From CALLVF01 sp964632205 (GTDB lineage Bacteria > Patescibacteriota > Microgenomatia > UBA1406 > GWC2-37-13), in the NCBI GenBank assembly GCA_964632205.1, contig CAZWBE010000015.1, positions 1 through 10,947 of the forward strand: a stretch of 10,947 nt of DNA, given 5' to 3'. The translations under genes were made by a program, and so were the position numbers. Below the pieces are notes generated by a model, which worked only from the letters and a program-made list of their open reading frames with translations, had not been told where the DNA came from and did not search any database. The stretch's first letter is position 1. Each line of letters begins with the position of its first letter. This document shows, piece after piece, positions 6,614-10,947 of the stretch.

Positions 6614-7129
6614 ATGAATCTGGAAGAGGTGATTAAAAATAGAAAATCAGTCCGCTTTTTTAAGCAGCAAGCAATTGAGGAAGAAAAAATTAAAAAAATT
6701 ATTACCCTTGTCAATTTAGCACCCTCGGCTGGCAATCTGCAAGCCTATAAAATTTTCGTTATTAAAGACCAAGAGAAAATTAACCGTCTTTCTAAAATTG
6801 CCTATGGAATGAGTCATTTTCAAAACCTACCGCCTTTGGTTTTCGTTTTTTGCGCCGACCCTCACCAAAGCGGCCAACACTATGGCAAGCGAGGTGAAAA
6901 AATTTATTCTCTGCAAGATGCCACGATTGCCTGCGCTTATGCTCAATTAATCATAACTGATTTAGGTTTAAGTAGTTGTTGGGTAGGCGGTTTTGAGGAA
7001 AAAGAGCTTCAGCAATTTTTAAAAACTCATCTTTTACCGATTGCCATTTTAACCATTGGTTACCCCGGCGAAAACCCAGCCCGCCATCCGAGAAAATCTC
7101 TTCAAGAAATCTATGAGGAAATTAAATAG
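6614..7129 (+). CDS. Nitroreductase family protein (FMN-dependent)
   Basis: Small flavoprotein of the nitroreductase family, 171 residues, expected to bind FMN and use NAD(P)H to reduce a quinone, nitro group or similar acceptor in the cytoplasm. The N-terminal FMN phosphate site RKSVR is at 10-14, followed by APSAGNLQAYK at 36-46. The later QDATIACAYAQLI (101-113), GLSSCWVGGF (118-127) and ILTIGYPGENP (145-155) complete the family pattern. A dimer is usual. No metal-binding or membrane segment is present. The physiological substrate cannot be told from sequence. It is transcribed alone, divergent from the phosphatase, with its own -10 box. Confidence 0.92.
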   Translation: MNLEEVIKNRKSVRFFKQQAIEEEKIKKIITLVNLAPSAGNLQAYKIFVIKDQEKINRLSKIAYGMSHFQNLPPLVFVFCADPHQSGQHYGKRGEKIYSLQDATIACAYAQLIITDLGLSSCWVGGFEEKELQQFLKTHLLPIAILTIGYPGENPARHPRKSLQEIYEEIK

Positions 7130-7184
7130 ATTAAGACATCAACTGTTTCTGTTATGGATGCAAAATTTAATATCTATTTATTAC

Positions 7185-7212
7185 TTGAATCGACGTAAAT
7201 TTTAGATAAAAT
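7185..7212 (+). promoter_or_regulatory. Promoter of the PIG-L/GT4 pair
   Basis: TTGAAT (7185-7190), a 16-nt spacer and TAAAAT (7207-7212) form a good sigma70-type promoter. Transcription would start near 7219-7221, at the TTG that opens the PIG-L frame. Confidence 0.55.
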
Positions 7213-7220
7213 AAATAGAT

Positions 7221-7949
7221 TTGTTCTATCACAAGCCAGCTTTTGACCTCAAAGATTATATGATTTTAGAGTCTATTAAAAAGAAGAAAATTTTAGGAAT
7301 ATTCGCTCATCCTGATGATGATGTCTTCGGCCCGGGAGGGACACTACTAAAATTAGCCAATCAAGGAAATTTAATTTATGAAATTTTCTTAACTAGTGGT
7401 GATGCTGGTTATAGCTCAAAGGATAAGTTAAATAAAAAAACAATTGGAAAAAAAAGAGAACAAGAATCTTTACTCTCCGGGAAAATTTTAGGGGTAAAAA
7501 AAATGTGGTTTTTAAGATATAAAGATGGACTACTTTCTAATAATCTCTATCATAAAGTCGCAGCGGATCTTGAGAAGTTAATTCAAAAAATTAAACCTGA
7601 TTATCTTTTAACCTATGAATGGCGTGGGGTTTCCGGACATATTGATCATGTTTTTACCTCATTTGTCGTTAGTTTTTTAGCCAAAAAAATGCGCCTTTGT
7701 GTTTTGTATTATGGTTTAATAGATAGTGAAAAAGTTTTTAGCGACTACTTTATCTTTTTCCCGCCCGGTTATAAAAAAAGAGATTTTGACTTGCTTGTCA
7801 ATATTGAGGAAGTTTATGAAATGAAAAAAAAAGCAATCCTCTGTCATAAAAGCCAAATTAAAGATGTAAAACAAATAATTCGCTCACAGGAAAATAAAGA
7901 AAAAATTGAGGCTTTCTTTTTAGTCGATTTTAACCAAATAAATAACTAA
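7221..7949 (+). CDS. PIG-L family deacetylase (LmbE-like)
   Basis: Zinc-dependent N-acetyl deacetylase of the PIG-L/LmbE fold, which removes acetyl groups from amino sugars. It shows the AHPDDD motif at 29-34, with metal ligands H30 and D33 and general base D32, then GPGGT at 38-41. FLTSGDAGYS (56-65) and FLRYKDG (97-103) follow, and SGHIDHV at 138-144 supplies the third metal ligand H143. Length is 242 residues from TTG 7221, or 229 from ATG 7260, which gives an N-terminus closer to the family norm (MILESIKKKKILGIFAHPDD). The promoter points to 7219-7221 and neither start has a Shine-Dalgarno, so the start is unresolved. The GT4 gene begins 5 nt after its stop, so they form an operon and probably act on the same sugar. 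Confidence 0.88.
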   Translation: MFYHKPAFDLKDYMILESIKKKKILGIFAHPDDDVFGPGGTLLKLANQGNLIYEIFLTSGDAGYSSKDKLNKKTIGKKREQESLLSGKILGVKKMWFLRYKDGLLSNNLYHKVAADLEKLIQKIKPDYLLTYEWRGVSGHIDHVFTSFVVSFLAKKMRLCVLYYGLIDSEKVFSDYFIFFPPGYKKRDFDLLVNIEEVYEMKKKAILCHKSQIKDVKQIIRSQENKEKIEAFFLVDFNQINN

Positions 7950-7954
7950 TTTTC

Positions 7955-9016
7955 ATGAAAATCGCTTTTTTTAATTGTTTAGCTCGTTCTGTCCCACCCA
8001 AAAAAAGTGGGGGCATCGAAAAAATCATTTATCATTTAGTAAAAGGCCTCATAAACAAAGGACATCAGGTCACTCTTTTTTCTACTGGCGACAGTTTTAT
8101 CTATAAAAACTCGAAACTTGTTTCTATTTATCCACGGGGTATTGAAGAAGAATCCCTTTCTCCCAAAGAAAAAAACAGACTAAACGCTCAAAAAACTTAT
8201 CAATTAGGTAAAATTTTACTTGAATGCCAAAAAGACTTTGACATAGTCCATAACCATTGTCTTGATGCGGCTTTACCTATTATTAAAAAAATAAAAATAA
8301 AAAATCTTAGCACTCTCCATGAAGACGCCGATTCAAATTTGTTCAAAAGAATTAAAAATTTTAAAAATCACATTTTAGTTGTCCCAAGTAATTACCAAAG
8401 AAAAAAACTTAATAAAATTAACATCTCTCCTTACCTAATTTACCATGGTATCGATTTAAAAAACTTGCCAGAATTAAAAAATCCTTTACCTTACTTAGCT
8501 TTTGTTGGCCGAATTTCTCCACAAAAAAATCCCCATTTGGCAATTTTAGTTGCTTCCCAATTGAAAAGAAAAATTATTTTGTTAGGACAATATAAAAATG
8601 AGGATTCTGATAAAGAATATTATTTCAAAACTTTTTTACCTATTCTGAAAGAAAATGCCCGTTGGGTGGAATGGTTGGGAGAAGTTGAACAAAACGTGGT
8701 TTATAAAGTTTTAAATACTGCCCAAACCTGCCTCTTTCCCGTCGGTTTTGATGAACCATTTGGCTTAGCCGCTATTGAAGCTATGGCCGTTGGCTGCCCT
8801 GTTGTTGCTTTTCGACGGGGCGCTTATATGGAAACAGTCTCCGATGGACAAACTGGTTTTTTAGTTAATAACCTTAATGAAATGATAGAAAAAACTTGCC
8901 AAACAGCAAACCTTAATCGTCAAAAATGTCAAGAACGAGTAAGGCAATATTTTACCTCTTCTAAGATGGTTGACGCTTACGAAAGGCTTTATAAGAAAAT
9001 TAAAGAAGAAATTTGA
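7955..9016 (+). CDS. GT4 family glycosyltransferase
   Basis: GT-B fold glycosyltransferase of family 4, 353 residues, a retaining enzyme that uses a nucleotide-sugar donor at the cytoplasmic face. The N-terminal half has GGIEK (19-23) and GLINKGHQVTLFSTGDS (31-47) for acceptor-side binding, and DIVHNHCLD at 96-104. The C-terminal donor half has YHGIDLKN (163-170), FVGRISPQKNP (183-193) and the E-x7-E signature in FDEPFGLAAIEAMAVGCPVV, with E267 and E275. It is coupled to the PIG-L deacetylase by a 5-nt gap. Such pairs occur in amino-sugar and thiol-sugar pathways (GlcNAc transfer, then deacetylation) and in surface glycan clusters. The absence of a BshC-like gene and the envelope context favour the latter. 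The donor sugar is not assignable. It ends with TGA. Confidence 0.92.
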   Translation: MKIAFFNCLARSVPPKKSGGIEKIIYHLVKGLINKGHQVTLFSTGDSFIYKNSKLVSIYPRGIEEESLSPKEKNRLNAQKTYQLGKILLECQKDFDIVHNHCLDAALPIIKKIKIKNLSTLHEDADSNLFKRIKNFKNHILVVPSNYQRKKLNKINISPYLIYHGIDLKNLPELKNPLPYLAFVGRISPQKNPHLAILVASQLKRKIILLGQYKNEDSDKEYYFKTFLPILKENARWVEWLGEVEQNVVYKVLNTAQTCLFPVGFDEPFGLAAIEAMAVGCPVVAFRRGAYMETVSDGQTGFLVNNLNEMIEKTCQTANLNRQKCQERVRQYFTSSKMVDAYERLYKKIKEEI

Positions 9017-9035
9017 AAATATCCGAACTGATTTT

Positions 9036-9107
9036 ATTAACGGGCTCGACGGGCGGAATTCCCACCGAACCCCCTACTCCCACTCGCTTTTAAGTGGAAG
9101 CGAAAAA
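9036..9107. other. Unexplained GC-rich segment after the GT4 gene
   Basis: This stretch is clearly richer in G and C than anything near it. It contains the palindrome GGAATTCC-like core in GGGCGGAATTCCC (9049-9061) and a short hairpin CGCTT...AAGCG (9085-9102). There is no significant open frame and no clear terminator, since the nearest T7 run (9120-9126) lies 17 nt beyond the hairpin. It may be a structured RNA or a remnant of a repeat. No function is claimed. Confidence 0.35.
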
Positions 9108-9183
9108 GACGATTTTAAGTTTTTTTAGGGCGATAGCGTGCTAATAAAATTTTACAGATTTTGTTCTTCGGCGGCAAATTCTT

Positions 9184-10007
9184 TTACCCTTTTGATTCTG
9201 GTTTTCCTGTTAATTTTCCCGCACTATACCACGTCTGGTAATGCACATCTCCTTTGCCAGCCGGTGGCACATAAACAACAAGAGTGCCTTGATCTTTTTT
9301 TCCGGCAATTATCATTTCGGAATATGGCTCTAATTTTATCTCAATATCAACTCCCAGTTTTTCTTGAATTGCGAATACAAGTGCATCAACAGCCTGTTGG
9401 TTTTTGGTTTCATCTTGTACTCTTGCGTCCATTCACCCGGCAAAACCAAAACTGCCTTTTTTGTCTTTGCAGTTATCATTTTCTCCGATGCACCAATAAG
9501 TTTACTTAGTTTGTCTATGTTTTGAGATAATTCGATCGGTGGATAATGTGTCAAGACGCAATTTCTCGTCCCGTCTTCATATTCAGTAAAAACAACACAG
9601 GCATAACAACCATTAAGACCAAATGTCCCTATAATTTTTTCCTCTTCTGTTGGGGAAACTTCTACTAATTTGCCATTACCCATATCCACCTGTTCAACAT
9701 TTGGATCATTTGCTTCTACTCGTTCCCACAGTCGTACAACGGCTGGCGTATTATTTTTTTGGCGAAATTTAAGTTGATACAGTCTTCTTAATTCTTTTTC
9801 TTCCTCAGCAGTAATCTGTCCCAACAATTGTTTTTTCCTTAGTTCCGCACCGCGCGGATTTTCAGGAAAAGCAATCAGCTTCATAAGTTCAGCTTGCTCT
9901 TCCTTGCTCAAGCTCTCATATCGGGCTTGTAATTCTTCTTGACGAGAATTTTTTCGTCGTTCTGGAACCTCAAAGTGTCCAGATAATTCTAAAAAATCTT
10001 CTGGCAT
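9184..10007 (-). pseudogene. Uncharacterised protein, possibly CheD-like, with one frameshift
   Basis: Two overlapping minus-strand frames join near 9430 into one protein of about 275 residues. The first (from ATG 10007) has a charged helical N-terminus (about 20-75) and a core with GLNGCYACVVFTE and LTHYPP. The second frame (from about 9432) continues with NQQAVDALVF, EKLGVDIEIKLEPYSEM and DQGTLVVYVPPAGKG. One base appears to be missing near GGTGAATGGAC. I do not firmly recognise the family. By eye the order of motifs (G-x-C-V with a histidine 17 residues later, then a GA helix, an N-x-x-A-V-x-x-L helix and a final G-x-V strand) resembles the chemotaxis deamidase CheD, though no chemotaxis gene is nearby. 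Its ATG lies one base after the stop of the XRE regulator, so the two form an operon. Confidence 0.6.
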
Positions 10008-10008
10008 A

Positions 10009-10204
10009 TTATTTAATCAAATCTTCTATTGAAACGCCCAACGCTTTAGCAATTTTCGCTATCACTTGGACGCCTGGCTTTTATAAAAAATCACCTCGAT
10101 TTTGTAAGGGTTGTGTGCTTTGCGCCCGACTTGCTCACTAAATCGTCTTGCTTTAAGCCAAGTTTATTACGGTATTTTTTGATATTCTCGCCAATAGTTG
10201 CCAT
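10009..10204 (-). pseudogene. XRE-family HTH regulator, frameshifted
   Basis: From ATG 10204 the minus strand encodes MATIGENIKKYRNKLGLKQD and then DLVSKSG, the start of a helix-turn-helix domain of the Cro/C1-Xre type. It meets TGA at 10091-10093. In another frame the expected C-terminus follows, KPGVQVIAKIAKALGVSIED then LIK, ending with TAA at 10009-10011. The two halves add up to a normal domain of about 65 residues, with the break between roughly 10070 and 10100 where at least two indels are needed. When intact it would be a small DNA-binding repressor. It overlaps a promoter and palindrome that fit autoregulation and lies 1 nt ahead of the uncharacterised gene, which it probably controls. 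It may be a real pseudogene or carry sequence errors. Confidence 0.75.
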
Positions 10205-10232
10205 AATTTCAAAATTTTGATGTCACCAAGTT

Positions 10233-10261
10233 ATGATATTGTTTCAATATTATTGAATCAA
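10233..10261 (-). promoter_or_regulatory. Promoter with embedded palindromic operator of the XRE operon
   Basis: On the minus strand TTGATT (10261-10256), a 17-nt spacer and TATCAT (10238-10233) form a promoter. A perfect palindrome ATATTG-AAA-CAATAT occupies 10236-10250, covering the spacer and the first bases of the -10. A dimeric repressor bound there would block RNA polymerase, as expected for autoregulation by the downstream XRE protein. The leader would be about 25 nt. Confidence 0.6.
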
Positions 10262-10286
10262 AATTTTATTTTCGTAGTACATTTAA

Positions 10287-10313
10287 GAAAAACCCGCTTC
10301 CTGGCTGTTTTTC
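10287..10313. terminator. Possible bidirectional terminator
   Basis: GAAAAAC (10287-10293) and GTTTTTC (10307-10313) form a 7-bp inverted repeat around a GC-rich loop with a CC/GG pair, giving T-runs in both directions. It would stop leftward transcripts from the tRNA-Ser region before the XRE promoter. Thermodynamic strength is modest. Confidence 0.4.
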
Positions 10314-10419
10314 TCCGTAAAACAAAGATAAAAAATTAAATATTGCCCTAAAATCGACTGACGAGACTTCGTGAGAAGACAAGATAGCGGCCAACTTTTA
10401 CCAACCAGTGAATAAAGTA

Positions 10420-10473
10420 GGATTCGCCACGGTCATTGGACGTAGCGTCCCGCCGGATGACGGGACGAACCCA
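10420..10473 (-). repeat. 54-nt double-hairpin repeat, copy A
   Basis: This 54-nt unit matches 10847-10900 at 50 positions. Its inner 41 nt (10426-10466) are two abutting hairpins. One (10447-10466) has 8-bp arms and a 4-nt loop, and the other (10426-10446) has an interrupted stem. It is flanked by ggattc and gaaccca, which pair like a tRNA T-stem. It lies 22 nt beyond the 3' end of the intact tRNA-Ser and may itself be a remnant of another interrupted tRNA. Confidence 0.75.
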
Positions 10474-10495
10474 TTAAATATCAAGCTCTATCTAG

Positions 10496-10577
10496 CGGAG
10501 GAGGTGGGATTCGAACCCACGAGTCCTTTCGGACGCAGGTTTAGCAAACCTGTGCCATACCTCTAGGCGACTCCTCC
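10496..10577 (-). tRNA. trnS(gcu): tRNA-Ser (anticodon GCU)
   Basis: On the minus strand this folds as a complete class II tRNA. The acceptor is GGAGGAG paired with CTCCTCC plus discriminator G at 10496. The D-arm is GCC...GGC, the anticodon arm is CAGGT-TTGCTAA-ACCTG with GCT at the anticodon, and a long variable arm GTCC-GAAA-GGAC follows. The T-arm is GTGGG-TTCGAAT-CCCAC. The long variable arm, the G discriminator and the anticodon identify serine (AGC/AGU codons). The 3' CCA is not encoded. Its first 15 nt overlap the end of the GIY-YIG gene on the same strand. Confidence 0.95.
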
Positions 10578-10823
10578 TTTTAAGATATCTTTAAACTGCT
10601 GTTTTAAAAGTCTTAATCCCTCAGTTGTTTTTAAAAACCTTTCTCGTCTTTGAGCATCGGTTTTAGACTTATATGCTTCATATCCAATTAAAATAAATGG
10701 TCTTTTGTTTTTCGTTGATAAAACTTTACCTTGCTCATGTTCCATTATTCTTCTTTTAAGATCGCTTGTATAGCCTTTATAAACTTTTCCATCTGCTAAC
10801 TTTAAAAAATAAACATAATACAT
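10563..10823 (-). CDS. Standalone GIY-YIG nuclease, overlapping tRNA-Ser
   Basis: Small endonuclease-like protein of 86 residues made of one GIY-YIG domain of the COG2827/UPF0213 type. The first motif is YYVYFLK at 2-8 and the second is YKGYTSDLKRR at 15-25 with the catalytic-type R24/R25. H29, STKNKRP (36-42), YEAY (48-51) and the acidic RRERFLK (59-65) follow. Members are thought to nick or cut DNA, but the role of short standalone forms is unclear. The last residues, KGGVA, and the TAG stop are encoded by the 5' acceptor and D-arm of tRNA-Ser, so the two genes overlap by 15 nt. A TAAAAT box (10839-10834) lies 10 nt before the ATG, at the end of a second tRNA-Ser copy. Being flanked by two tRNA copies suggests a mobile or homing unit. 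Confidence 0.88.
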   Translation of the reverse strand: MYYVYFLKLADGKVYKGYTSDLKRRIMEHEQGKVLSTKNKRPFILIGYEAYKSKTDAQRRERFLKTTEGLRLLKQQFKDILKGGVA

Positions 10824-10838
10824 TGTAAAAAATATTTT

Positions 10839-10947
10839 AGGAGGTGGGATTCGCCATAGTCATTGGACGTGGCGTCCCGTCGGATGACGGGACGAACCCA
10901 CGAGTCCTTTCGGACGCAGGTTTAGCAAACCTGTGCCATACCTCTAG
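10839..10947 (-). pseudogene. Second tRNA-Ser copy with a split T-loop, truncated by the window
   Basis: Bases 10894-10947 are identical to 10513-10566 of the intact tRNA-Ser, covering anticodon arm, variable arm and half the T-arm, and 10839-10853 match 10499-10513. Between them the T-loop is opened exactly in TTC^GAA by a 41-nt insertion (10853-10893). The 3' acceptor strand also stops matching after CTCCT, so the acceptor stem is incomplete and no normal tRNA can form. The 5' end lies beyond the window. Its 3' end lies 15 nt before the GIY-YIG start. Confidence 0.85.
10847..10900 (-). repeat. 54-nt double-hairpin repeat, copy B (inside the tRNA copy)
   Basis: This is the second copy of the repeat at 10420-10473, with four base differences. 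The hairpin at 10874-10893 has perfect 8-bp arms and an ATCC loop on the minus strand. The one at 10853-10873 has GCCA/TGGC arms and an inner GTC/GAC stem. Two of the four differences keep base pairing (A-U versus G-U, and C-G versus U-G). Here the element interrupts the T-loop of a tRNA-Ser copy. Confidence 0.78.

Noticed and set aside
7221..9016. A bacillithiol pathway (BshB/BshA) for the PIG-L and GT4 pair
   Set aside because: The gene pairing is suggestive, but no BshC gene is seen and both families are common in surface-glycan clusters.
9085..9126. Rho-independent terminator after the GT4 gene
   Set aside because: The CGCTT/AAGCG stem is only 5 bp and the T7 run starts 17 nt after it, which does not fit a working terminator.
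9138..9509. A plus-strand reading frame of 123 codons
   Set aside because: It is antisense to the CheD-like gene, has low-complexity content and no start signal.
1..10947. Alternative genetic code 25 (TGA as glycine) to rescue broken genes
   Set aside because: The breaks are mostly changes of frame. Reading TGA as glycine in the XRE or DUF2207 frames does not restore the family sequence, and TGA ends the phosphatase and GT4 genes where expected.

Overview
This is an AT-rich stretch with short intergenic gaps. It carries mostly cell-envelope and glycan genes, plus small metabolic enzymes and an accessory end with a tRNA. It has almost no Shine-Dalgarno sequences, and several starts lie 6-8 nt after a -10 box, as in leaderless transcription. 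The membrane-anchored LCP protein, the small standalone GIY-YIG nuclease beside a tRNA and the generally compact genes fit a Candidate Phyla Radiation (Patescibacteria) bacterium, possibly Microgenomates. That placement is an inference from gene content, with no marker gene to prove it.

Layout. 1-939 (-): a DUF2207 membrane protein broken by two frameshifts and a stop, running off the left edge. 965-1516 (+): a purine-type phosphoribosyltransferase. 1584-3059 (+): a GT-C (family 39-like) membrane glycosyltransferase. 3060-3408: a non-coding stretch with a 17-nt tandem repeat and a CACCTCCGAGGTG palindrome. 3409-3777 (+): a small HELLH metallopeptidase. 3873-4599 (-): a SAM methyltransferase split into three frames at poly-A runs, divergent from 4640-5821 (+), an LCP (LytR-CpsA-Psr) ligase. 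5822-5917: a second copy of the palindrome. 5918-6532 (-): a histidine phosphatase. 6614-7129 (+): a nitroreductase. 7221-7949 and 7955-9016 (+): a PIG-L deacetylase and GT4 glycosyltransferase pair.

Right end. 9184-10007 (-) is a frameshifted uncharacterised protein whose layout resembles CheD. It sits directly behind a broken XRE regulator (10009-10204) that has a promoter with an embedded palindromic operator. 10420-10947 is the most unusual part. An intact tRNA-Ser(GCU) overlaps the 3' end of a GIY-YIG nuclease gene. Just upstream of that gene lies a second tRNA-Ser copy whose T-loop is split by a 41-nt insertion made of exactly two abutting hairpins. A second copy of the same double hairpin, also flanked by T-arm-like sequence, lies on the other side of the intact tRNA.

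The GT-C enzyme, GT4, PIG-L deacetylase and LCP ligase together suggest synthesis and attachment of surface glycans. At least four genes carry frameshifts or stops. This is either real decay or limited base accuracy of the assembly, and the window ending inside a repeat is consistent with a contig end.
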